NCBI GenBank assembly: GCA_910588415.1
Contig: CAJUPK010000073.1
Span: 1 to 11,410, forward strand
DNA length: 11,410 nucleotides
Direction of reading: 5' to 3'
Source of the DNA: an uncultured Oscillospiraceae bacterium
GTDB lineage: Bacteria > Bacillota > Clostridia > Oscillospirales > Acutalibacteraceae
Shown: in pieces, positions 4,539-11,410 of the stretch
Position numbering within the stretch: position 1 is the stretch's first letter
Layout of the letters: every line of letters starts with the position of its first letter
Notes under the pieces: model-generated
The model's database searches: none
Seen by the model: only the letters and a program-made list of their open reading frames with translations
What the model was told of the DNA's origin: nothing
Translations under genes and position numbers: made by a program

Positions 4539-5642
4539 ATGGAGCGAAATTCCAAGAGCATTTCTGAGGGGCTGAAATTGCCCCAGGAGAGCCGGGAGCG
4601 TATCCGCTGCCAGCTTGCCTCTTACCAGAAACAAAGGGAGGAGATTCCTATGAAAAAAACCACCTTCAAATCCCGTGTGCCGCTGCTTGCGGCAGCGGCT
4701 GTGCTGATGATGGCATTGGCCTGGACCGCTACGGCGGCGGTCTCTCAGATTTTCCGGCAGGAAGCGGCCGTGGATACGTCCCAGGCCATGCAAGGGATGT
4801 TTGGCAAAAGCCGGCCCTCTTGGACAGAGAGGGGGGAGTATGATGCGGCCGGAAACTGGTTCTACAACCCCAACCGGGAGACCGTGGCCGTGGACTCCGC
4901 CTTTGCCCAGGACCTGCTGGGGGATGCTCTGCCCGGCACAGGCTACCAGTGGAGGATCGGGGATTACACCCTTACGGTGGAGGCCTATGTGGTGGATGAA
5001 AACACCAGTACGGCAAAATTCTACTATACCTTGGAACACCCCGGCGGGTTTGGAGAGGGCGCGGTAGACGAGACTCTGGGCCTGTTAAATTACAACCACT
5101 ACCGGGTGTGCGTGACCTTTCAGTCCACGGCAGAGGAGGACCCCTATCTGGGAAGACGCCGGTATGTGGATGTGCGCCGGTCTACAGCGGAAAAGCTGTG
5201 TATTGTAGACTGCGCAGCCAGCGCGACGGGGAACTGGAAGGCAGAGGATGGGTTCCTCATCACCTTTCAGGTCTGGGGTGAAGAGGAGCCGAACAAGGAG
5301 GAGCTCTCTGCGGTTTTGGAGTTGCCGGGGGTCGAAAGCCTGCCTGCGGTGTCCGCAGCCTCCCCGGCAGGGGATAGGCTGGAGCTGTCTGCCATTGGCG
5401 TCAAGCTGCCCTGCGCGCATATAGACGAGGTGGACTACCTTGCCCTGGAGTATAAGGACGGCACCCAGTACGTGGTGCTGGACGACGGGGCGCATCTGGA
5501 CAACACGGACTATGGGTTGGGCAGCGGAGAACGGCCCCATATGGTGGCGCGCTATGTGTTCAACCGCTTGGTGGACCCCAGCCAGGTAACCGCTGTGGTG
5601 GTAAACAGCCAGCGGTATGAGACGGAGGAGGTTGCCGGATAG
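4539..5642 (+). CDS. Membrane anti-sigma factor, DUF4179-like
   Basis: The 367-residue product follows the ECF sigma gene with a one-base gap. Residues 1-46 are charged and cytosolic (ISEGLKLPQESRERIRCQLA), suited to holding the sigma factor. One membrane segment spans about 47-68 (VPLLAAAAVLMMALAWTATA). The rest is a large outer domain with NYNHYRVCVTF near 184 and a C-terminal beta-rich part rich in aspartate and tyrosine. This layout matches DUF4179-type clostridial anti-sigma proteins, which sense outside signals and release the sigma factor. The assignment comes from topology and context more than from clear motifs. A strong internal ribosome binding site precedes Met38, described separately. 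Confidence 0.75.
   Translation: MERNSKSISEGLKLPQESRERIRCQLASYQKQREEIPMKKTTFKSRVPLLAAAAVLMMALAWTATAAVSQIFRQEAAVDTSQAMQGMFGKSRPSWTERGEYDAAGNWFYNPNRETVAVDSAFAQDLLGDALPGTGYQWRIGDYTLTVEAYVVDENTSTAKFYYTLEHPGGFGEGAVDETLGLLNYNHYRVCVTFQSTAEEDPYLGRRRYVDVRRSTAEKLCIVDCAASATGNWKAEDGFLITFQVWGEEEPNKEELSAVLELPGVESLPAVSAASPAGDRLELSAIGVKLPCAHIDEVDYLALEYKDGTQYVVLDDGAHLDNTDYGLGSGERPHMVARYVFNRLVDPSQVTAVVVNSQRYETEEVAG
4635..4652 (+). promoter_or_regulatory. Internal ribosome binding site and start within the anti-sigma gene
   Basis: GGGAGGAG lies at an ideal distance before ATG at 4650-4652, which is in frame as Met38. The shorter product would begin MKKTTFKSRVPLLAAAAVLM, which looks like a signal peptide or signal anchor. 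It would carry the outer domain without the sigma-binding part. The purine-rich codons for QREE could also produce this by chance. Confidence 0.4.
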
Positions 5643-5863
5643 CCTTTTGGAGAACCTGTGGCGGCCGTCCACGCCGGGCCGCCCCCAGGAGGGAGCAGGC
5701 GGTCAAGGACTTTACCGCAAAGGTTTACAGGCCGCTGGAACCGTATCTTGAGGGCCGACCCGGAGCAGAGGCGGCAGCCGGAAGATGGATGTGGGTACCT
5801 GGACGCTGAGCGCATAAGGACATACAAAAGCCCCCGGATTTCCCAGGCCGCTGCTGCGGCAGG

Positions 5864-6373
5864 GTGGGGGTGGGCAAAAGCTATGCGGCGGCCTGCGTCT
5901 GCAACGCCCTGCTGGACCAGGGGATTCCCTGCTGCATGACCAGCTTTGGCCGGATTTTGGCCATGGACTGGGAGGACCGGGCCCGGTTTCTCAGCAGGCT
6001 GGGCCGCTACGAGCTGCTGGTGCTGGACGACCTGGGAGCGGAGCGGGACACCGAGTTCTCCCAGGAGACCCTCTTCTCGGTGGTCGACGAGCGCTACCGG
6101 GCCGCAAAGCCCCTGATTGTCACCACAAACCTGGGCCTGCCAGAGCTGAAACACCCGGAGAGCCTGGCCAAAAGCCGGGTCTATGACCGGCTGCTGGAGA
6201 TATGCGGCCCGGTTTTGTGCCAGGGGGAGAACTTTCGCCAGGGCAAAAGCGCCGCAGCCCGCCAAGTGCTGGCAGGGGTGCTGAAGGGAGGGGCCCATGA
6301 CGCCAACAAGAAAAGTCCCCCGCCGGGGCCCAAGGCCTCTCCCGCGCCCTCTGCAGGGCGAAGGGGCCTGTGA
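5864..6373 (+). pseudogene. DnaC/IstB-like ATPase, N-terminally truncated
   Basis: Related proteins are about 260-residue AAA+ helicase loaders found on phages and integrative elements. This frame keeps the ATPase core: Walker A remnant VGVGKSY, then CVCNALLDQGIPCCMTSFGR. Walker B is ELLVLDDLGAERDTEFSQET, sensor 1 is PLIVTTNLGLPELKHP, and YDRLLEICGPV is near the end. The N-terminal 100 or so residues are missing. The bases upstream (5700-5863) give AERIRTYKSPRIS in another frame, which suggests a frameshift or deletion just before the P-loop. The frame has no ATG start at the right place and no ribosome binding site. The last 30 residues are proline- and glycine-rich read-through. The neighbours are unrelated, so this is probably a mobile-element relic. 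Confidence 0.7.
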
Positions 6374-6522
6374 GAACAGCGGCGCTCTTCGGAGCACAAG
6401 GCCCAGGCGGACGATTGCCGGGCACCGGCAGGGGGCCGGGCTGCAGGCATACACAGTAAAAGACCTGGGGCCGCCGGGCTTTTGAGGGGAGGCCTGTAGT
6501 TTAGCCGCTCTGATGAAAAACA
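6374..6522. other. GC-rich gap between converging genes
   Basis: No gene or convincing terminator is seen between the ATPase remnant and the end of the minus-strand kinase gene. The sequence is very rich in G and C and gives only short spurious frames. Confidence 0.5.
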
Positions 6523-7848
6523 TCAACATTCTCTGCCGGAAATCAGCACCGTAGAGATGAAGCGCCCGTCTGCATACTCGTTCTTCAAGGAACCGCTGTA
6601 TTTCTCAGCAATATCCTGCATGTTTCTCAGCCCAAGCCCATGGGCAGCCCCATCCCCTGTTTTTGTGGAGGCAAGACTGGCATTGTGCAGGAAGGGGTTC
6701 GAGGCCACTGGGTTTGTGACCTTAAACAGCACAAAGTTTTCCCGCTGCCGGATGTCAATTTGCACCCTTTTTTGGGGGGGCACTGCTTCACAGGCCTCAA
6801 ACGCATTCTCGATTTGATTGGACAGGATCGCGCAGATATCGGCCTGTTCAAAGGCGGAGAGATCCTTTAGAATGATCCTAAAATCAAGGGTGATTTCCTT
6901 TTGCTCTGCCTCGCGCAGTTTCGTGTTGATGACCGCGTCTATAATGTCGTTGCCGCAGCGGCATAGGGGGGCGGAGAGAAAGGAAGTGTCCATAATGGAA
7001 TGGACATATTCCGATATCTGTGCAGGCTTCTCCCGCTGGGCCAGGGAATCGATCACGGCAAGGTGGTGGTGGAAATCGTGCATGGCCTTTGCGTGATTGG
7101 CAAGGCTCTGGTTTAGGAGGGAATAATTGGCCTCCATCAGCCGGTTCATGGCAGACAGCCTTTGATGGGCGGCTTTTTCTTTTTCAGAGAAGGCTGCGGT
7201 AATCCGGGAGAAGATCAGGAGGAAAAGGAAGCAGGGCAAAATGACAAAGGAAACCAGCATAGCCCCCTGCAGCTGCACATAATTTCCGTTGAGCACCATG
7301 GCGAAGAGAAACTGCATGGTTCCGTAGGACAATACGGTGAAGGCCAGCAGCCCGGCGGCCGTTCTGCCTTGCAGCGCATGGAGCATGGTAAGACGCCTAT
7401 AAAATAAGCGGAATAGAATGATATCACAGCCTTTATCTACGGCAAGATAGCCTATCCGGGCGGCTCCTGGCAGCAGGGAGGCATAGAAGATCTCACGCGG
7501 GTCTCCTTGCAGGAGTCCCATGCCGAGAAAGATAAGATAATCCACAGATTGAATGACGAACATAGCGAGAATACAAGAAAGGCTCCGCATCTGGAGGCTT
7601 CCGGCAGAGAGGATTTTTCCGGCAGCGATGGATAACAGCATACCGCCGATAGGGGTGAGAAAGGAAAAGGACCTCCAGGAATTCATGAAAGCGACATAAA
7701 GAGTATAGATGCACGCTGTAAGCAGCCATAGGCATAGGGTCTTTCTCCTGCCATACCTTGGGCCGCAGGCAGCCACCATGGCGCCGGGAATCAGCAGACA
7801 TTCTATAAAGCTGGCCCATATCTCCGCAGTTGCACATGCAATGTCCAT
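6523..7848 (-). CDS. AgrC/ComD-like sensor histidine kinase
   Basis: The 441-residue product is a quorum-sensing-type membrane kinase. The N-terminal 215 residues hold about six hydrophobic segments, among them 10-28, 38-56, 64-79, 90-112, 164-186 and 196-215. They are followed by a helical linker and the HxxHHH motif H257-D-F-H-H-H-L, where H257 is the likely phospho-acceptor. The GHKL ATPase domain shows the N-box ILSNQIENAFEA (341-352) and the G-box HGLGLRNM (403-410). It lacks the extended D-box of classical kinases, as is usual for the HATPase_c_5 type. Start ATG at 7846-7848 has GGAGGG six bases upstream, within the end of the LytTR gene. It is therefore co-transcribed with, and probably signals through, that gene or a response regulator elsewhere. 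No agrB or agrD is present nearby. Confidence 0.9.
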   Translation of the reverse strand: MDIACATAEIWASFIECLLIPGAMVAACGPRYGRRKTLCLWLLTACIYTLYVAFMNSWRSFSFLTPIGGMLLSIAAGKILSAGSLQMRSLSCILAMFVIQSVDYLIFLGMGLLQGDPREIFYASLLPGAARIGYLAVDKGCDIILFRLFYRRLTMLHALQGRTAAGLLAFTVLSYGTMQFLFAMVLNGNYVQLQGAMLVSFVILPCFLFLLIFSRITAAFSEKEKAAHQRLSAMNRLMEANYSLLNQSLANHAKAMHDFHHHLAVIDSLAQREKPAQISEYVHSIMDTSFLSAPLCRCGNDIIDAVINTKLREAEQKEITLDFRIILKDLSAFEQADICAILSNQIENAFEACEAVPPQKRVQIDIRQRENFVLFKVTNPVASNPFLHNASLASTKTGDGAAHGLGLRNMQDIAEKYSGSLKNEYADGRFISTVLISGREC

Positions 7849-7851
7849 GGG

Positions 7852-8223
7852 TCACCCTCCCCAAAGCCGCATAATGGTGTCCTTCACCTTGGGCAGCATG
7901 GGCCGGCTGATGGGCAGCCTCTCTCCCTGTTTCATAACCATCCAGCAGCCCTCCATGGCGCGGGCAAAGTTCAGGTTGATAAAACAGCTCCGCTCGATAA
8001 AGGCAAACGCAGGGTTATGCAGCAGGTCAAAGACCTCTTTAATTCCCCGGCTGTCGGAAACAACGCCCTGTTCTGTGGTGAATATCCGCAGGCTGCGGTG
8101 CTCTTTTCGCACATACATAATATCTTTGTGAAGGATTCGAGTGATATTGTTGTAATGGGATACCATCAGGCAGGGGATGAACAAAAATATCCATTTATTC
8201 CATATACCTTTCGTTCCCTCCAT
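7852..8223 (-). CDS. LytTR DNA-binding protein without a receiver domain
   Basis: On the minus strand the product carries a LytTR DNA-binding domain over nearly its whole length. The pattern is NITRILHKDIMYVRKEHRSL, then IKEVFDLLHNPAFAFIERSC, then FINLNFARAMEG, GERLPISRPM and a final helix. AgrA-type regulators have a 120-residue receiver domain in front, and none is present. The region that would hold it is the promoter and start of the divergent oxidoreductase. The start is uncertain. ATG at 8221-8223 gives 123 residues. Two later starts are ATG at 8164-8166 in the same frame and an ATG in the next frame (MDIFVHPLPDGIPLQQYHS). Three bases separate its stop from the kinase start, so the two form an operon. 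It may be a stand-alone LytTR regulator or a truncated one. Confidence 0.75.
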   Translation of the reverse strand: MEGTKGIWNKWIFLFIPCLMVSHYNNITRILHKDIMYVRKEHRSLRIFTTEQGVVSDSRGIKEVFDLLHNPAFAFIERSCFINLNFARAMEGCWMVMKQGERLPISRPMLPKVKDTIMRLWGG

Positions 8224-8251
8224 AGACTTTTCCCCGGTGGCGCGGTATAAT
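8223..8251 (+). promoter_or_regulatory. Promoter of the oxidoreductase gene
   Basis: The -10 hexamer TATAAT (8246-8251) is perfect. TAGACT (8223-8228) is a fair -35 at a spacing of 17 bases. It lies about 30 bases before the start codon. The site overlaps the presumed start of the divergent LytTR gene, so the LytTR protein or its polymerase could affect this promoter. Confidence 0.65.
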
Positions 8252-8281
8252 GCTGCCAAAGCACCCAAGGAGGAATACGAA

Positions 8282-9439
8282 ATGAAAAATGGTAAGCTTA
8301 AAGTGGCGTTGGTAGGGGTCTCATTCGGCGCGGAATTTGTGCCCATCTACTTAAAACACCCGGATGTGGATTCCCTGGTACTGGTGGACGCCGACCGGGC
8401 GCAGCTGGACAAGATCGGTGAGAAGTTCCTGCTGGAAGAGCGGCTGACGGATTTTGACGCCATGCTGGCGGACGAGACCATCGACGCGGTCCATCTGGTA
8501 ACGCCCCCGGCCACTCATGCTCCCCTGTCTGTGCGGGCGCTGAACGCAGGCAAGCACTGCGCCTGCACCATTCCTATGGGAATGAGCCTCGACGAACTGC
8601 ACCAAGTCATCGAGGCCCGGAAAAAAAGCGGGAAGCACTATATGTTCATGGAAACATCTGTCTATGGGCGGGAATTTCTGTATGTGAAGGACCTGTACGA
8701 AAAGGGGGAGCTGGGCAGGATCCAGTTCATGCGCTGTGCCCACTACCAGGACATGGAGGGCTGGCCAAAGTACTGGCTGGGCTTCCCGCCCCTGATGCAC
8801 CCTACCCATGCGGTAGCCCCCTGCCTGATGTTGCTGGGCAAGCGCCCGGAGAGCGTGTACTGCAAGGGCTCTGGTGCGGTGCGCAAGGAAGTGGAAGCCG
8901 CTTATGGCTGCCCGTACGCCTTTGAATCGGCCTTGATCTCCTTGAAGGATAGCGACGTGGGCATTGAAATGGCCCGGTTCCTCTACCATGTGGCCCGGGG
9001 CTACACAGAGAGCTTCAACATCTATGGCGAACGGAAGAGCTTTGAGTGGCAGCAGCTGGAAGCCGAGCAGCCGGTGCTGTTCTCCATGGCGTTCGACCCC
9101 CATGCGGAGCATGTGATGAACGACTATGGCCGGGGCGGGCTGGTGACGGAAGAACGTATCGAAATCCCTGACTACGCAGACCGTCTACCTGCGGAGATCG
9201 GGCGCTTTACCCGGCAAACGGTGTACGATGACAGCAATCCCCACCTGGCGTTCCTCCAAGGTGGAGGCCACGGGGGATCCCATCCCCACTTGGTCCATGA
9301 GTTCGTTCGAAGCATTTTAGAGGACCGGGACCCTGTCCCCAGCGACATCGACGGCGCCTACTGGACCGGTGTGGGCATCTGCGCTCACCAGTCCGCCATG
9401 GAGGGCGGCGTAGTAAAGCCTGTGCCTGTTTTCGAATAA
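8282..9439 (+). CDS. Gfo/Idh/MocA family oxidoreductase
   Basis: The 385-residue protein is a predicted cytosolic NAD(P)-dependent dehydrogenase that would act on a sugar, inositol or related polyol. The N-terminal Rossmann fold (about 1-125) shows KVALVGVSFGAEF (7-19) in the nucleotide loop and VLVDADRAQL (33-42) with the acidic residue that binds ribose. DAVHLVTPPATHAPLSVRAL ends the domain. At residues 96-100 it has TIPMG where many family members have EKP, so the usual lysine is absent. This is a trait of one subgroup that also has YMFMETSVYGREF and DMEGWPKYW. The C-terminal domain holds MHPTHAVAP (172-180) with a probable active-site histidine. Start ATG at 8282 follows AAGGAGG with good spacing. 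The frame is open further upstream, but promoter and ribosome binding site exclude those starts. It is monocistronic. The substrate cannot be told. Confidence 0.9.
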   Translation: MKNGKLKVALVGVSFGAEFVPIYLKHPDVDSLVLVDADRAQLDKIGEKFLLEERLTDFDAMLADETIDAVHLVTPPATHAPLSVRALNAGKHCACTIPMGMSLDELHQVIEARKKSGKHYMFMETSVYGREFLYVKDLYEKGELGRIQFMRCAHYQDMEGWPKYWLGFPPLMHPTHAVAPCLMLLGKRPESVYCKGSGAVRKEVEAAYGCPYAFESALISLKDSDVGIEMARFLYHVARGYTESFNIYGERKSFEWQQLEAEQPVLFSMAFDPHAEHVMNDYGRGGLVTEERIEIPDYADRLPAEIGRFTRQTVYDDSNPHLAFLQGGGHGGSHPHLVHEFVRSILEDRDPVPSDIDGAYWTGVGICAHQSAMEGGVVKPVPVFE

Positions 9440-9542
9440 ACAGACTCTAGAAAATAATTCATAGGATTACAACCTGCCATTGGCTGCGAGGACTCTGGGG
9501 CGGAGAGCGCCTGGGACAGGCACAGGAGCCCTCTTTATGAGA

Positions 9543-9580
9543 GGAAAAGACCGGGAGTGCTCCCGGTCTTTTCCTTTTAT
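9543..9580 (+). terminator. Strong intrinsic terminator after the oxidoreductase
   Basis: GGAAAAGACCGGGA (9543-9556) pairs perfectly with TCCCGGTCTTTTCC (9561-9574) across GTGC, and TTTTAT follows. The 100 bases between the gene's stop and this stem hold nothing I recognise. Confidence 0.9.
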
Positions 9581-9642
9581 ACCCTCAACCCCTGGCTATG
9601 CGGTGGAGGACGAAAAAGCGATAGCGAGAATTATAGGAAAAA

Positions 9643-9701
9643 GACCTCCTTTGATATAATAAAGGCGGGTAACGCCAACCGTACAAAAATCAAAGGAGGT
9701 C
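9643..9701. repeat. 13-base inverted repeat covering a -10 box and a ribosome binding site
   Basis: GACCTCCTTTGAT (9643-9655) and ATCAAAGGAGGTC (9689-9701) are perfect inverted copies. Between them is a small hairpin, GGCG/CGCC (9664-9676). The left arm runs into TATAAT (9655-9660). The right arm contains AAAGGAGG, a perfect ribosome binding site, but no start codon follows at the right distance. It lies just upstream of the integrase remnant, whose original start was probably here. On the minus strand the stem is followed by TTTTT. Confidence 0.7.
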
Positions 9702-9737
9702 AGTCCCAATAGACGAACAAAGTTTATCACACACAAA

Positions 9738-10676
9738 ATGAAAGGGTCAATATCACATCGTGCTGGTACCAAAGTATCGAAGGAAGTAGTGTATGACCAT
9801 TGTGAATGTACGATAGAACACCAGATTTTTCCTCTGCTCGGTGAGAAAGTGGTGAGTGATATCACAGTAGCGAATCTCAAGGAAGTGCTAAACCATTGGA
9901 TGAACCAGGACTACGCTTACACCACAGTCAAAAAGGTTTACATTGTCCTCAACGAGTATTTTCGCTACTTGACCCAACAAGAAATCTTGGCAAGGAACCC
10001 CATGAACAGCGTACCAATAATAAAGAAATCAAACTTCATGGCTGTGCAGAACAAAGAAGATTTGCCTACGCAAGAAACTGTCACAGTGTTTACGCCGGCG
10101 GAAATTGAGAAATTCAAGGCCGAGGCATTCAGCAAATTCAGTAATGACAAGCCCAAGTACCAGCATCCAGCGGCTTATATTCTCATTCTGAACACCGGTT
10201 TGCACACTGGTGAACTGCTGAGTTTGCTCAACAGCGACATCAATTTGGAGGGCAGATACCTGGAAGTACGCCAGAATGTGAAAAAAGTCTGCAAGAGAGA
10301 TGGTGTAAATTTTGAGCCGGGCCGAGAGGTAAAGGTCGGCAAGACGAAAACAGCCACCAGAGAAGCACGAGAGTTCAGCTTTGCTGAACTTTTGTGCCCC
10401 TGAATCAGGCCGCAGAGCAGGCGGTAATGGAGTTTTACGCCAGGACCGCGACTTCGGCCCCTCAGCACCCCTTGTGAGCGACGAGAAGGGCGGCTACACC
10501 CTTTCGCAAGCGGTACTATCGGATTTTGAAAGCAGCGGGGATAGAGCAAAAAAGGTTTGCTCAGCCTCAGGCATTATTTTGCCACGCAGTTGATAAACGG
10601 CGTGGAACAGCCCGACGGCACCATCAAGGCTTTCACGCCCCGCCTGCAGGGGATAGCAGACGGGTTCAATTTTTAG
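9738..10676 (+). pseudogene. Tyrosine recombinase (integrase), decayed
   Basis: Intact relatives are integrases of clostridial integrative elements. The first frame (9738-10403) keeps the SAM-like core-binding domain (IEHQIFPLLGEKVVSDITVA) and the start of the catalytic domain. There, NTGLHTGELLSL (about residues 152-163) has histidine in place of the first catalytic arginine. After GKTKTATREA the frame is lost. Pieces then appear in other frames: NQAAEQAVMEFYARTA, then RYYRILKAAGIEQK, and finally LSLRHYFATQLINGVEQPDG (box II with its arginine). TPRLQGIADGFNF ends at TAG 10674-10676. The segment that should hold LLGH and the catalytic tyrosine is deleted. The N-terminus is also shortened. It is certainly inactive. 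Confidence 0.85.
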
Positions 10677-11410
10677 CGAGAACAAGCCAGCACAGGGGAG
10701 CACGCCCCAGCTTTTTGATGATTTATGGATGATGTGCCAGACGGAAAGGTTAGGAACGGATACGACCAGATACGAAAAAAAGCGCAAAATACACGCCATA
10801 GAGAGCGGCTCCACAGACCGCATCTCACCACCTCAAAACACAAGAAAAGCCCGGAATTCCAAGGAATTCCGGGCCAAGTCTGTGGTGCACCGAGTACGGA
10901 TAAATCCGAACCCTCAACCTCCGCCAGTGTGATGGTCTTAGAACCGTCCTTATAATTGAAAGTAAGGATTATCTTGTCCTCATAAAGATACACCGCATTT
11001 ACAAAACTGTCAATCAGTCTTTGCCGCTGTTCCCGCTTTGTCACATCAAATTTGCGGAATCGGTAAATGAAAAATGCTATCTGTTCTCTTGTAAGCAAAG
11101 GCTTGTGCATTTCTTCCTGCAAAATGCTGACTTCAAGCTGGCTTTTGGTTTCCTCCAACTCGTCCAGCCTTTGCTTGGTGGACGGGGTAAAAATCCCTGC
11201 TTGAATGGCGTTGAGCATATTGTTAATACCTTTTTCCGTTTCTGCAAGCTGCTTTTTCAAAAGGGGCAGGTCGGTGCTTTCTTTCGTCTGCAACTCCATC
11301 AGCGTATCAATCAGCCGTTCCATGACTTCATCATTCATAATTGCTTTCATGGTATAGTTGACAACCAAATCTTCAATCCAGTCTTTCTTGACCGCTTTCT
11401 TGTCGCAGAG
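10673..11410 (-). CDS. Large serine recombinase, C-terminal part, 5' end outside the window
   Basis: Read on the minus strand, the frame is open to the right edge, so catalytic and zinc-ribbon domains lie outside. The visible part starts CDKKAVKKDWIEDLVVNYTM. It then has the long coiled coil typical of TnpX-like recombinases (LLKKQLAETEKGINNMLNAI, through RLDELEETKSQLEVSILQEE). Next comes FIYRFRKFDVTKREQRQRLI, DSFVNAVYLYEDKIILTFNY and KDGSKTITLAEVEGSDLSVL. The conserved region ends at GAPQ near 10894. The frame continues about 70 residues to TAA at 10673-10675, through a hairpin that looks like the gene's own terminator. The tail is cysteine- and tryptophan-rich and unlike the family. Such enzymes excise and insert transposons, and the rest of that element should lie to the right. 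Confidence 0.85.
   Translation of the reverse strand, partial: LCDKKAVKKDWIEDLVVNYTMKAIMNDEVMERLIDTLMELQTKESTDLPLLKKQLAETEKGINNMLNAIQAGIFTPSTKQRLDELEETKSQLEVSILQEEMHKPLLTREQIAFFIYRFRKFDVTKREQRQRLIDSFVNAVYLYEDKIILTFNYKDGSKTITLAEVEGSDLSVLGAPQTWPGIPWNSGLFLCFEVVRCGLWSRSLWRVFCAFFRIWSYPFLTFPSGTSSINHQKAGACSPVLACSR
10677..10848. other. Segment between the two recombinase genes
   Basis: Beyond the integrase stop, no gene is recognised on the plus strand. A short frame from 10725 (MDDVPDGKVRNGYDQIRKKA) has no good ribosome binding site. On the minus strand this stretch is the unusual tail of the serine recombinase frame. Confidence 0.3.
10844..10874 (-). terminator. Terminator-like hairpin inside the recombinase frame
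   Basis: GCCCGGAATTCC (10849-10860) pairs perfectly with GGAATTCCGGGC (10863-10874) with a two-base spacer. On the minus strand TTTTCTTG follows. It stands about 20 bases beyond the conserved C-terminus of the serine recombinase, where its terminator is expected. The open reading frame nevertheless continues through it. Confidence 0.65.

Noticed and set aside
4287..5039. 250-residue minus-strand frame opposite the sigma and anti-sigma genes
   Set aside because: It is antisense to two well-supported genes and rich in proline, glycine and arginine, as expected of a mirror frame in GC-rich DNA.
5552..6529. 325-residue minus-strand frame opposite the ATPase remnant
   Set aside because: The plus strand carries clear Walker A, Walker B and sensor motifs. 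The minus frame has no recognisable domain and no ribosome binding site.
8224..8346. N-terminal extension of the LytTR protein to 164 residues
   Set aside because: The extra codons overlap the oxidoreductase promoter, ribosome binding site and start on the other strand and show no receiver-domain motif.
8351..9112. Minus-strand frame inside the oxidoreductase gene
   Set aside because: It is antisense to a complete, motif-bearing enzyme. Composition is that of a shadow frame.
1..11410. CRISPR array
   Set aside because: No repeat of 25-40 bases recurs with regular spacers. The only tandem repeat has a 9-base unit.

Overview
The window looks like the chromosome of a gut-type Clostridia, most likely Oscillospiraceae-like. 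The reasons are GC-rich genes with AGGAGG-type ribosome binding sites, an ECF sigma/anti-sigma pair, an AgrC/LytTR pair, a TIPMG-type Gfo/Idh/MocA oxidoreductase, and the kinds of integrase found on clostridial integrative elements. The taxon is inferred from gene style only.

Bases 1-3446 read as the distal end of an integrative element in a tRNA-Val gene. The last 48 bases of a tRNA-Val(GAC), from the anticodon arm to CCA, stand at 3399-3446 without a 5' half. They are followed by a strong terminator, as expected where an island ends. About 100 bases inside that boundary are two 11-bp-phased repeats of the kind tyrosine integrases bind. The cargo includes an AT-rich two-gene unit (56-1709). 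It encodes a DUF4365 nuclease-like protein and a translationally coupled partner of about 382 residues. The partner is split by a -1 frame change exactly at a U UUU UUC heptamer followed at once by a stop. Next come a tRNA/tmRNA 3'-end-like sequence, a run of inverted repeats ending in a T-tract, a gamma-glutamylcyclotransferase pseudogene on the minus strand, and a small minus-strand ORF.

Bases 3447-9580 are chromosome-like. They hold a HicB antitoxin remnant with its terminator, a 9-bp tandem repeat, an ECF sigma factor and a membrane anti-sigma protein read as an operon, and a truncated DnaC/IstB-type ATPase. A LytTR regulator lacking a receiver domain is co-transcribed with an AgrC-like kinase on the minus strand. 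Divergent from these is a Gfo/Idh/MocA oxidoreductase with its own promoter and terminator.

Bases 9600-11410 are a second mobile region. A tyrosine integrase pseudogene has lost its first catalytic arginine, its frame, and the segment carrying the catalytic tyrosine. Converging on it is the C-terminal part of a large serine recombinase that runs off the right edge. Its reading frame continues through its apparent terminator.

The window mixes working regulatory operons with several decayed mobile-element remnants. The most interesting unit is the DUF4365 pair. It could be an uncharacterised defence-type system, and it may use programmed frameshifting, although a simple homopolymer deletion explains the split equally well.
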